From DATFAS01 sp035254305 (lineage in GTDB: Bacteria > Bacillota > Bacilli > Aneurinibacillales > RAOX-1): a stretch of DNA of 12,055 bases. Under the pieces are notes generated by a model that saw only the letters and a list, made by a program, of their open reading frames with translations, was not told where the DNA came from and ran no database searches. The translations under genes and the position numbers were made by a program. The stretch lies in contig DATFAS010000003.1 of NCBI GenBank assembly GCA_035254305.1, positions 1-12,055 of the forward strand. The letters run 5' to 3'. Positions 1 through 6,664 of this stretch are shown piece after piece (position 1 is the stretch's first letter; the number at the start of each line of letters is the position of its first letter).

Positions 1-1126
1 TATTTTACGTTACTATGCTAGTGAGGGAATGCGGTCTGTGGGGGAAGTTATACCATCTAGTGATGCGGAATCACTGATGTTTACCACTCGTGTACCTGTT
101 GGGGTTGTTGGACTAATCACCCCATGGAATTTCCCAGTGGCAATTCCTGTTTGGAAAATGGCACCTGCCCTAATCTATGGAAATACAGTCGTGATGAAAC
201 CTGCATTGGAGGCGACAATTACAGCGCTTAAAGTTTTTGAATGCTTCAAGGATGCCGGATTTCCTCCGGGTGTAGTTAATTTGGTGAGTGGTCGTGGCTC
301 CATTATTGGTAATGCTTTATGTGATCATCCTGATGTTAAAGCAATCAGCTTCACGGGTTCCAATGAGGTGGGACAATTCATTGCTTCGAAGGCAGTACAG
401 CGGGGAGCAAAATTCCAATTGGAAATGGGAGGGAAAAACCCTGTCATTGTGACTAAGTCTGCGAATTTAGAGTTGGCGGCAGAATTAACTGTAAGCGGTA
501 GCATGAAATCTACCGGGCAAAAATGTACGGCAACTAGTAGGGCGATTGTAGTAAAAGAGGTATATGATGAATTCCGTGAGAGAGTGATTGAGAAGATACA
601 AGCGATTAAAGTAGCTAACGGATTGCAAGCAGATTCCTATATGGGTCCTTTATCTTCACAAAATCAACTAAATAATGTTCTTAGGGCTATCAAGGAAGGG
701 GTTCAAGAGGGAGCACGGCTAGTTCTAGGAGGGGGTCGGATTGATCAAGATGATATGAGATACGGTTATTATATTGAACCGACTTTATTCGACCAAGTAG
801 AACCTGCTATGTCCATTGCTCAAGATGAAATCTTTGGCCCTGTATTAGCTTTAATTCAAGTGGATTCCCTTGAAGAAGCCTTAAAAGTAGCCAATGATGT
901 GAAATACGGATTGAGTGCCTCTATTTTTACGAACAATCTCGAAGAAGTTTTTATGTACATGAATGAAATGGAAGCGGGAATGATCCGTATCAATGGGGAA
1001 AGCTCGGGTGTGGAATTGCAGGCTCCTTTTGGAGGATTGAAGGCCTCTAGCTCCCACTCTAGGGAGCAAGGACGATCAGCGATGGAATTCTTCACATCAA
1101 TCAAAACAATTACAGTAAAACCATAA
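1..1126 (+). CDS. NAD(P)-dependent aldehyde dehydrogenase, 5'-truncated by window edge
   Basis: This is the C-terminal three quarters of an aldehyde dehydrogenase. The frame is open from base 2, so the ATG at 29 is internal and the true start lies outside the window; roughly 110 residues are missing compared with the usual ~480. Counting from that internal Met, visible motifs are TPWNFP (the Rossmann-side active-site loop), FTGSNEVG (cofactor loop), the general-base Glu132 in LEMGGKN, the nucleophile Cys166 in GQKCTATSR, and EIFGPVLA. The C-terminal APFGGLKASSSHSREQG stretch recalls the YcbD/GucD-like 2-oxoglutarate-semialdehyde dehydrogenase group. Next to an omega-amino acid transaminase and a glutaryl-CoA module, I infer oxidation of glutarate semialdehyde to glutarate in the cytosol. 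Succinate semialdehyde or 2-oxoglutarate semialdehyde are alternatives. The family is certain; the substrate is not. Confidence 0.93.
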   Translation, partial: ILRYYASEGMRSVGEVIPSSDAESLMFTTRVPVGVVGLITPWNFPVAIPVWKMAPALIYGNTVVMKPALEATITALKVFECFKDAGFPPGVVNLVSGRGSIIGNALCDHPDVKAISFTGSNEVGQFIASKAVQRGAKFQLEMGGKNPVIVTKSANLELAAELTVSGSMKSTGQKCTATSRAIVVKEVYDEFRERVIEKIQAIKVANGLQADSYMGPLSSQNQLNNVLRAIKEGVQEGARLVLGGGRIDQDDMRYGYYIEPTLFDQVEPAMSIAQDEIFGPVLALIQVDSLEEALKVANDVKYGLSASIFTNNLEEVFMYMNEMEAGMIRINGESSGVELQAPFGGLKASSSHSREQGRSAMEFFTSIKTITVKP

Positions 1127-1150
1127 TTTAACGAAAATTATAGCTAATTG

Positions 1151-1179
1151 TAGACAAATTTGGTAAAAAGGTATACAAT
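1151..1179 (+). promoter_or_regulatory. Candidate sigma-A promoter for leader 1 / aminotransferase
   Basis: The -35 box TAGACA (1151-1156) and -10 box TACAAT (1174-1179) are separated by exactly 17 bp, each with one mismatch to consensus. A start near 1186 would place the leader RNA motif about 14 nt into the transcript. The -35 region contains GACAAAT, also present at the -35 box upstream of leader 3. This is prediction by eye. Confidence 0.6.
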
Positions 1180-1199
1180 TAAAATAGTTAAATATTTCT

Positions 1200-1257
1200 G
1201 ACTGTTACGATCGTCCTCCTTCTTTCCAGAAGGTAGTTCACGATCGAGGGGCCAGTC
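1200..1257 (+). ncRNA. Leader RNA 1: candidate riboswitch-like antitermination element
   Basis: A 58-nt element folds as one elongated hairpin. P1 is GACTG 1200-1204 with CAGTC 1253-1257. P2 is CGATCGT 1208-1214 with ACGATCG 1240-1246. An asymmetric internal loop has CCT 1215-1217 opposite TAGTTC 1234-1239. P3 is CCTTC 1218-1222 with GAAGG 1229-1233, capped by the hexaloop TTTCCA. Segment lengths (5-3-7-3-5-6-5-6-7-6-5) are identical to leader 2 at 4218-4275, and the same plan recurs at 8961-9022. The 3' strand of P1 lies within the 5' arm of the following terminator, so the two structures compete. I infer that a ligand or protein stabilising this fold allows read-through into the aminotransferase gene. 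I do not recognise the family. Confidence 0.8.
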
Positions 1258-1308
1258 TTTTCCGAAGAAACAGATGGAATCTGTGAAAGCGGAGAGGACT
1301 GGTTTTTT
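1252..1308 (+). terminator. Intrinsic terminator (attenuator) of leader 1
   Basis: The arm CCAGTCTTTTCCG (1252-1264) pairs over 13 bp, with some G-U pairs, with CGGAGAGGACTGG (1290-1302). An inner ACAGAT-GGA-ATCTGT hairpin sits at 1270-1284. Six T residues follow at 1303-1308, then GTTTTC. It lies 51 bp upstream of the start codon of the aminotransferase and after the predicted promoter, so it can only act as a premature terminator in the leader. Confidence 0.88.
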
Positions 1309-1341
1309 GTTTTCGTTTCTTTATAAATAGTAGATGATAAC

Positions 1342-1350
1342 GAGAGGAGA
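1342..1350 (+). promoter_or_regulatory. RBS that decides a TTG start
   Basis: GAGAGGAGA lies about 10 nt before the TTG at 1360. The first in-frame ATG (1384) has no Shine-Dalgarno at a workable distance, so the TTG is the better start. Confidence 0.75.
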
Positions 1351-1359
1351 TATACCAAA

Positions 1360-2700
1360 TTGAAAACGCTACAAAATCAGACGATGATACCTGGGGTTCT
1401 ATCCCAATCTCTACATGAAAGAAGACAGCAAGCTGTTCCAATCGGCCCTTACCATGTAACCCCCCTTTATGTGAAGGAAGCGAAAGGGGCACTAGTGAAG
1501 GATGTAGATGGCAATGAATTCATCGATTTTGCTGGTGGTATTGGAATTCAAAATGTTGGACACTGTCATCCAAAAGTGGTGAAAGCCGTTCAAGAACAAT
1601 CAGCTCAATTCATTCATACCTGTTTTCACGTATTTCCTTACGAAAGCTATGTAGAGTTAGCTGAGAAATTAAATGAAAAGACACCCGGTGATTTTGTTAA
1701 GAAAACGATGTTTGTCAATAGTGGGGCAGAAGCAGTAGAGAATGCGGTAAAAATTGCTCGTGCGGCAACTGGGCGTAAATCGATTCTTTCCTTCAGCCGT
1801 GGATATCATGGACGAACATTGATGACCATGTCCTTAACAAGTAAAGTCAAACCGTACAAATTTGGCTTTGGTCCATTTGCCCCAGATACCTATAAGATTC
1901 CTTATCCTTATTACTACCGTTCACCAGAAGGAATGACTCAAGCAGAGGTTGATGCTGAGGCACTTAAACGAATTGAGGAATTCTTCCTTGGTGAGGTGCC
2001 GGCAGAGGAAGTAGCTGCCATTATAATGGAACCAGTTCAAGGAGAAGGAGGATTTATCGTTCCATCCGCTAATTTTGTTCGAGGGATTAGGGAAATTTGT
2101 AATAGATACGGGATCTTACTTATTGCTGATGAAATCCAAACCGGATTCGCTAGGACGGGTAAATTGTTTGCCATGGAGAATTATGGGGTAGCCGCAGACA
2201 TTATGGTTTCCTCCAAATCGATCGCTGCCGGAATGCCACTTAGTGCGGTAACCGGACGGGCAGAAATAATGGATGCACCTGGTGCGGGGCAATTAGGAGG
2301 AACATTTGCTGGAAGCCCTGTGGCGTGTGTAGCTGGTCTTGCTGTTTTGAAAGTGATTGAAGGGGAAAACCTTGTGGAAAGGGCCCAGGTGATTGGAAAG
2401 CAAATGATTGATCGTTTTAATCTAATGAAGGAAAAATACAGCTTAATTGGGGATGTCCGAGGTTTGGGTGCCATGGTTGCTTTAGAATTGGTTACTGATA
2501 GAAAAGAAAAGATACCAGCATCAGTAGCGACAAGTCTAGTAGTGAAGGAATGCTGGAAAAATGGATTAATCGGATTAAGCGCTGGAATCAATGGGAATAT
2601 TCTTCGATTCCTTCCTCCTCTCGTTATTACGGATGAACAATTGAATCAGGGATTAGATTTATTAGAACAATCCATTGCTACCGTACAGAATGGCCTGTAA
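1360..2700 (+). CDS. gabT: Class-III PLP aminotransferase, GabT/DavT type
   Basis: This 446-residue cytosolic fold-type I aminotransferase moves the omega-amino group of 4-aminobutyrate or 5-aminovalerate to 2-oxoglutarate. Visible motifs are SGAEA (121-125, phosphate of PLP), YHGRT (149-153), the substrate-pocket Glu224 in IMEPVQGEGG, Asp257 in ADEIQTGFARTG (PLP ring nitrogen) and Lys286 in SSKSIAAG, the expected Schiff-base lysine. Length is normal for the family. It starts at a TTG with a strong ribosome binding site. It is preceded by leader RNA 1 with its attenuator and followed by the GabP-type permease. GabT and DavT cannot be told apart by motif. The glutaryl-CoA genes nearby favour 5-aminovalerate (product glutarate semialdehyde) as a physiological substrate, but GABA use is equally compatible with the protein itself. 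Confidence 0.93.
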   Translation: MKTLQNQTMIPGVLSQSLHERRQQAVPIGPYHVTPLYVKEAKGALVKDVDGNEFIDFAGGIGIQNVGHCHPKVVKAVQEQSAQFIHTCFHVFPYESYVELAEKLNEKTPGDFVKKTMFVNSGAEAVENAVKIARAATGRKSILSFSRGYHGRTLMTMSLTSKVKPYKFGFGPFAPDTYKIPYPYYYRSPEGMTQAEVDAEALKRIEEFFLGEVPAEEVAAIIMEPVQGEGGFIVPSANFVRGIREICNRYGILLIADEIQTGFARTGKLFAMENYGVAADIMVSSKSIAAGMPLSAVTGRAEIMDAPGAGQLGGTFAGSPVACVAGLAVLKVIEGENLVERAQVIGKQMIDRFNLMKEKYSLIGDVRGLGAMVALELVTDRKEKIPASVATSLVVKECWKNGLIGLSAGINGNILRFLPPLVITDEQLNQGLDLLEQSIATVQNGL

Positions 2701-2710
2701 AAATAATAAT

Positions 2711-2738
2711 GGAGGACATCACGGAAAAGATGCCCTCC
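2711..2738 (+). terminator. Hairpin after gabT, possible weak terminator
   Basis: GGAGG-A-CATC (2711-2720) pairs with GATG-C-CCTCC (2729-2738) with a single A/C mismatch and an 8-nt loop. The following bases are TCCTAATATT rather than a T run, so it may be a weak terminator or a 3'-end stabiliser with partial read-through into the permease gene. Confidence 0.45.
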
Positions 2739-2827
2739 TCCTAATATTAATGAATAGCCATTTATAAATCATCTGTGATTAACAATTCGTGAATGCATGA
2801 AAGCAAATAGGGAGAAAGAGGTAATAA

Positions 2828-4216
2828 ATGAAGAAAAACTCATCGCATCAACAGATGAAAATGCGCCATATCACGATGATTTCTATAGGTGGGGTAATCG
2901 GGGCAGGGCTATTTGTAGGGAGTGGGGCTGTTATTGGGTCAACTGGGCCTGCAGCGATCCTTTCTTATGCTATAGCAGCGGTTTTTATTGTAATGGTCAT
3001 GAGGATGTTAGGGGAAATGGCATCGGCAAAGCCCGACAGCGGTTCATTTGCATCCTATGCCAGCGAAGCGATTGGACCCTGGGCTGGATATACGATCGGT
3101 TGGTTATATTGGTTCTTCTGGGTAATCGTTATTGCTATTGAAGCGATCGCGGGTGCAGGTATCATAAAAATCTGGTTCCCAGATACCCCCACTTGGTTAC
3201 TAAGTTTAAGCCTCACGATATTGTTAACGCTTACAAACGTATACTCCATTCGTTCCTTCGCTGAATTTGAATATTGGTTATCCTTGATTAAAGTGGTTAC
3301 GATTATTGCCTTTCTTGGTTTAGGTGCTGCTGTTTTATTAGGTCTTGTACCAGGTGTTCCATCTCCCGGATTTTCACGTATTACCCAAAATGGTTTTATG
3401 CCGGGCGGGATGAAATCGGTCCTAATGGGAGTGGTTATTACATTTTTTTCCTTCGTTGGAACAGAAATTGCTGCAATAGCCGCTGGTGAGTCGGCAGAGC
3501 CACAGAAAGCGATGAACATTGCATTAAATAGTGTTGTATGGCGTCTTCTTATTTTCTTTATCGGCTCTATTGCTGTCATTGTGCTGCTTCTTCCTTCGAA
3601 CTCGGCTACACTTCTAAAAAGCCCATTCGTATCAGTTATGGAGATGGTGCGAATACCAGGGGCTGCTAGATTAATGAATTTTGTTGTTTTAACTTCTGTC
3701 CTCTCCTGTTTAAATTCAGGCCTTTACACAAGCTCAAGGATGTTGTTTGGGATGGCTCAAAGAGGAGATGCGCCTCAATTTTTCTTGAAGATTACCCGCA
3801 GAGGAGTTCCTGTTCGAGCTATATTAGCAGGTACCTTCTTCGCTTATATTTCTGTTCTCTTTAACTTTTTTTCTCCTGAAAGTATTTTCTTATTCTTAGT
3901 TAATGCTTCAGGCGGTGTCGCTTTATTTGTATATTTAGTTATTGCTTTCTCCCATCTTATTATCCGAAAAAGGCTAGAAATGAAAAGCCCAGAATCCTTA
4001 AAAGTGAAAATGTGGTTTTATCCGTATCTGACTTACATTACTATCCTTGGGATTTCAGGAATCTTAATCGGCATGCTTTTTGATGATTCTATGCGTTCGC
4101 AGTTTTTCATGACGTCACTCTTGACCATTTTGGTGATCACTTCTTATTTTCTTCGCAAAAGAAACAGCAAAAATTTATATGAGCAAAGAACATCTTATAA
4201 ACAAGATGCTTCGTAA
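2828..4216 (+). CDS. gabP: Amino acid permease of the GABA permease (GabP) type
   Basis: This 462-residue APC-superfamily permease has about 12 hydrophobic segments. It takes up GABA and related omega-amino acids with protons across the cytoplasmic membrane. The N-terminus has the APC signature GGVIGAGLFVGSG after RHITMIS. Further on are IGPWAGYTIGWLYWFFWV, the block around LTNVYSIRSFAEFEYW, and SCLNSGLYTSSRML, all of which recall B. subtilis GabP (about the same length, 469 aa) over their whole extent. The start at 2828 follows GGGAGAAAGAGG. It is 127 bp after the aminotransferase with only a weak hairpin between, so they are probably co-transcribed under leader 1. I infer GABA and/or 5-aminovalerate as substrate. 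Other branches of the family carry proline, aromatic or basic amino acids, but the resemblance to GabP is much closer. Confidence 0.93.
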   Translation: MKKNSSHQQMKMRHITMISIGGVIGAGLFVGSGAVIGSTGPAAILSYAIAAVFIVMVMRMLGEMASAKPDSGSFASYASEAIGPWAGYTIGWLYWFFWVIVIAIEAIAGAGIIKIWFPDTPTWLLSLSLTILLTLTNVYSIRSFAEFEYWLSLIKVVTIIAFLGLGAAVLLGLVPGVPSPGFSRITQNGFMPGGMKSVLMGVVITFFSFVGTEIAAIAAGESAEPQKAMNIALNSVVWRLLIFFIGSIAVIVLLLPSNSATLLKSPFVSVMEMVRIPGAARLMNFVVLTSVLSCLNSGLYTSSRMLFGMAQRGDAPQFFLKITRRGVPVRAILAGTFFAYISVLFNFFSPESIFLFLVNASGGVALFVYLVIAFSHLIIRKRLEMKSPESLKVKMWFYPYLTYITILGISGILIGMLFDDSMRSQFFMTSLLTILVITSYFLRKRNSKNLYEQRTSYKQDAS

Positions 4217-4217
4217 A

Positions 4218-4275
4218 AACTGTTCCGTTCATCCTTCTTCCTACCAGAAGAGAGATCATGAACGATATGCCAGTT
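4218..4275 (+). ncRNA. Leader RNA 2: second copy of the candidate switch
   Basis: The element begins one base after the gabP stop codon. P1 is AACTG 4218-4222 with CAGTT 4271-4275. P2 is CGTTCAT 4226-4232 with ATGAACG 4258-4264. The internal loop has CCT 4233-4235 opposite GAGATC 4252-4257. P3 is TCTTC 4236-4240 with GAAGA 4247-4251, capped by CTACCA. All segment lengths match leader 1, while paired positions differ in a compensatory way: the first P1 pair is A-T instead of G-C, and several P2 pairs are changed. The P1 3' strand overlaps the terminator arm GCCAGT. Its position between gabP and the ABC importer suggests control of read-through within a longer operon; I see no convincing promoter immediately upstream. 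Confidence 0.78.
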
Positions 4276-4327
4276 GAACTCCTATTGACCAATTGATGTG
4301 TTGAAGGAATTACTGGCTTTTTCTTTT
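4269..4327 (+). terminator. Intrinsic terminator (attenuator) of leader 2
   Basis: GCCAGT (4269-4274) pairs with ACTGGC (4312-4317). After a 2-nt bulge the stem continues as AACTCCT (4277-4283) with AGGAATT (4305-4311), with one C/A mismatch. The T-rich tail TTTTTCTTTT follows at 4318-4327. It lies 45 bp before the ATPase start codon. Confidence 0.82.
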
Positions 4328-4372
4328 GGGTGTTAAACGGGTGAACCATTCCTTAAACAAGGAGAGTTAAAA

Positions 4373-5467
4373 ATGAACAACATACACTTGTCTGTGCAAG
4401 CGGCAACAAAATATTACAAGAAGGTAAAAGCGGTTGATGAGATTAATCTTGAAGTAAAGAAAGGGGAATTCTTGACCATTCTTGGTCCCTCTGGTTCCGG
4501 AAAAACTTCATTGTTGAAACTAATTGCTGGATTCGAGGAATTAAGCAGTGGTTCTATCTTACTCGATCATCAAGATATTACTAAGAGGAAGCCTTATGAG
4601 AGAAACATAGGTATGCTGTTTCAAAATTATGCTCTCTTTCCCCATATGACCGTGGGAGACAATATTGCGTATCCGCTAAAGATTCGCAAGCTGGAGAAAA
4701 ACCAAATTAACAATCGAGTAAAAGAAATACTGGATCTTGTACATCTAAGCGAATTTAGTGATCGATATCCGGCCCAATTGAGTGGGGGGCAGCAGCAACG
4801 AGTAGCATTGGCTCGGGCTATCGTTTTTAGTCCTCCTTTGCTTCTATTAGATGAACCTTTAGGGGCGCTAGATAAGAATCTCCGAGAAAAGATGCAGATG
4901 GAAATCAAGCATATACAGGAGAAAGTTGGAATCACAACGATTAGTGTAACACATGATCAAGCAGAAGCACTGACCATGTCTGATCGGATTTGCATCATGA
5001 AGCAAGGAAGAATTGAGCAAGTGGCAACGCCCGAGGAAATCTATCAGCGACCGAAAAACAAGTTTGTGGCCGAGTTTATTGGAGAAATGAATCTCATGGG
5101 TGGTCAAGTGGTCGGTTCGGAGAATAAAAAGGCAATTGTTAAGCTATTTGGAAATCCACAGTCACCTTATTTTTCCTTAGAGTCTGAGGGGAATCCCGGA
5201 AATGAAGTTTATATGGCCGTTCGTCCAGAAAATATGCATGTCATCTCCGGAGAAGATCATTTTGACAACGTACTCGAGGTATCGATCACAGAAAAGATTT
5301 ATGTTGGTGATGCTTTAAAGGTCAAGACGATAACATCCTATGGTGAGGAAATCATCGTCAAAATACCTCCAAAAATCTCACATGAATTAAGCATTGGTCA
5401 TCCGATTTGCCTAGGTTGGAATAGCAGTGAGACGATTCTGATTCCTTATGAGCCTAAGGCAAGTTAA
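4373..5467 (+). CDS. potA: ABC importer ATP-binding subunit, polyamine (PotA) type
   Basis: This 364-residue ATPase powers an importer of the spermidine/putrescine class from the cytosolic face of the membrane. It shows Walker A GPSGSGKTS (38-46), the Q-loop at Gln84 in LFQNYALFPH, the ABC signature LSGGQQQR (136-143), Walker B LLLLDE (156-161), the D-loop GALD and switch His194 in SVTHDQAEA. The C-terminal ~120 residues look like a TOBE domain (AVRPENMHV), as in PotA and FbpC. The start follows AAGGAGAG. It is the first gene of a four-gene set with the binding protein and both permeases and lies directly downstream of leader RNA 2. The substrate cannot be read from the ATPase; context suggests a polyamine or omega-amino acid. 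Confidence 0.93.
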   Translation: MNNIHLSVQAATKYYKKVKAVDEINLEVKKGEFLTILGPSGSGKTSLLKLIAGFEELSSGSILLDHQDITKRKPYERNIGMLFQNYALFPHMTVGDNIAYPLKIRKLEKNQINNRVKEILDLVHLSEFSDRYPAQLSGGQQQRVALARAIVFSPPLLLLDEPLGALDKNLREKMQMEIKHIQEKVGITTISVTHDQAEALTMSDRICIMKQGRIEQVATPEEIYQRPKNKFVAEFIGEMNLMGGQVVGSENKKAIVKLFGNPQSPYFSLESEGNPGNEVYMAVRPENMHVISGEDHFDNVLEVSITEKIYVGDALKVKTITSYGEEIIVKIPPKISHELSIGHPICLGWNSSETILIPYEPKAS

Positions 5468-5484
5468 TGATAGAAAAATAATAC

Positions 5485-5490
5485 AGGGGG
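5485..5490 (+). promoter_or_regulatory. RBS that decides the binding-protein start
   Basis: AGGGGG is 7 nt before the ATG at 5498 but only 1 nt before the in-frame ATG at 5492. The downstream ATG is therefore preferred, giving a signal peptide that begins MLKKAK. Confidence 0.7.
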
Positions 5491-5497
5491 AATGTTT

Positions 5498-6568
5498 ATG
5501 TTGAAAAAGGCAAAATTGATTACCCTAACGCTTGCTGCATCGATCGCTTTAGTTGGTTGCAGCTCGCAAAGTACGTCTACAAAATCGAGCTCTGCAGAAA
5601 AATCATCGGCTACACAAGAATTAGTGGTAGTCGATTGGGGGGGAGCATCTTCTGTAGCGGCTAAAAAGTCACAATACGAACCATTCGAGAAGGAGAATCA
5701 TGTGAAGATTACAGTAGTATCGCCAACTGATGTTGGTAAGTTAAAGGCGATGGTGCAAAATGGCAATGTGGAGTGGGATGTGGTGAACTCGGATACGGAT
5801 GTGGCTTTGCGCTTGGCTAAAGAAGGGCTTCTTGAGAAGTTAGATTATAACATCATCGATAAGAAGGATATTTATCCAGAAATGGTTACTGATTATTCGA
5901 TTGGCCAAGAGCTATATTATACAAATATTGCTTATAACACTGAACTGTTCACTTCTGATAACCATCCAAAGAACTGGGCAGAATTCTGGGACACACAGAA
6001 ATATCCAGGCCCTCGTACACTCTATAAGAATCCGATGGGAACATTGGAATCAGCCCTACTAGCTGATGGCGTTGAGCCAAATAAATTATATCCATTAGAC
6101 GTTGCAAGGGCACTCAAAAGCTTAGACAAAATAAAGAAGGATGTAAAGGTGTGGTGGGAAGCAGGGGCACAACCTCCCCAACTACTAGCTACCAAAGAAG
6201 TGGCGGTTGCTGCAGCTTGGAATGGGCGTGTATCCACGGCTAAAGCACAAGGCTCTAAAGAGGAAAATGAATTTAATCAAGCATTAGGGATGTCGACTTC
6301 CTGGGTTATTCCAAAGGGTGCACCACATAAGGACTTAGCTCAGAAGTTTATCGCGTATGTATCAAAGCCGGAACCACAGGCAGCGTATTCTAAACTAATT
6401 GATTATGCTCCAACGAATAAAAAAGCATTGGATCTATTACCTTCAGAAGTAAAACAACGTCTGGGGCAAACAGAAAAGAATGTAAACCCAATCATTATTG
6501 ACGTTAAGTATTGGTCTGAAAACTTTGACCAGGTGAATGAGCAATTCAACAAGTGGCTGCTGCAATAA
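5498..6568 (+). CDS. potD: Substrate-binding lipoprotein of the ABC importer, PotD-like
   Basis: This is a membrane-anchored extracellular solute-binding protein of the spermidine/putrescine (PotD) superfamily, about 356 residues from the chosen start. The N-terminus has two Lys, a hydrophobic stretch and the lipobox ALVGC; Cys21 would be lipidated, followed by a Ser/Thr-rich linker. The mature part opens with ELVVVDWGG, has the DVVNSDTDVALRLAKEG block and ends in YWSENFDQVNEQFNKWL, both usual places in this fold. PotD-like proteins include polyamine binders and also GABA binders (for example in Agrobacterium), so a GABA- or 5-aminovalerate-like ligand is plausible given the neighbouring catabolic genes. 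It is separated from the permease genes by a 96-bp gap containing a long hairpin, which may keep its mRNA level above theirs. Confidence 0.88.
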   Translation: MLKKAKLITLTLAASIALVGCSSQSTSTKSSSAEKSSATQELVVVDWGGASSVAAKKSQYEPFEKENHVKITVVSPTDVGKLKAMVQNGNVEWDVVNSDTDVALRLAKEGLLEKLDYNIIDKKDIYPEMVTDYSIGQELYYTNIAYNTELFTSDNHPKNWAEFWDTQKYPGPRTLYKNPMGTLESALLADGVEPNKLYPLDVARALKSLDKIKKDVKVWWEAGAQPPQLLATKEVAVAAAWNGRVSTAKAQGSKEENEFNQALGMSTSWVIPKGAPHKDLAQKFIAYVSKPEPQAAYSKLIDYAPTNKKALDLLPSEVKQRLGQTEKNVNPIIIDVKYWSENFDQVNEQFNKWLLQ

Positions 6569-6581
6569 TGGTCTAAATTAT

Positions 6582-6641
6582 ACTGTTGGATCATCATCTT
6601 CGAAGCGATCCTTGACTATCTGTAGAATGATGACCAACAGT
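6582..6641 (+). other. Long intra-operon hairpin between binding protein and permease genes
   Basis: ACTGTTGG (6582-6589), one bulged A, and TCATCAT (6591-6597) pair perfectly with ATGATGA-CCAACAGT (6627-6641). This gives 15 base pairs closing a 29-nt loop. No T run follows (TATAACTTG), so it is unlikely to terminate. It ends 10 bp before the next Shine-Dalgarno. I infer an mRNA 3'-end stabiliser or processing site that favours the binding-protein message. Confidence 0.75.
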
Positions 6642-6664
6642 TATAACTTGCAAGGAGGCAGGGT

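Noticed and set aside
1160..1180. Possible sigma-54 (-24/-12) promoter around TTGGTAAAAAGG
   Set aside because: The GC dinucleotide of the -12 element is missing and the spacing does not fit, whereas a sigma-A promoter with a 17-bp spacer overlaps it.
1200..1310. Leader 1 as a T-box, lysine or glycine riboswitch
   Set aside because: No T-box antiterminator core (TGGNACCGCG-like) or AGTA/specifier arrangement is visible, the element is far shorter than a lysine riboswitch, and no glycine-riboswitch core or tandem aptamer is seen. The other two copies do not match these classes either.
2181..2591. 136-codon - strand frame inside the aminotransferase gene
   Set aside because: It is a shadow of a clearly conserved coding region, with no recognisable product.
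2797..3141. 114-codon + strand frame overlapping the start of gabP
   Set aside because: It overlaps the gabP coding region in another frame, and its product has a Cys/Trp-rich low-plausibility composition.
3055..3579. 174-codon open frame on the - strand inside gabP
   Set aside because: It lies entirely opposite a well recognised permease gene, has no ribosome binding site or family resemblance, and is rich in residues expected from antisense of hydrophobic codons.
4218..4275. Leader element as a BglG/LicT RAT or an ANTAR two-hairpin target
   Set aside because: The overlap with the terminator is RAT-like in principle, but the ~29-nt RAT consensus is absent and the element is twice as long. 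ANTAR targets need two hexaloop hairpins with A at loop position 1 and G at 4; the loops here read NNNCCA.
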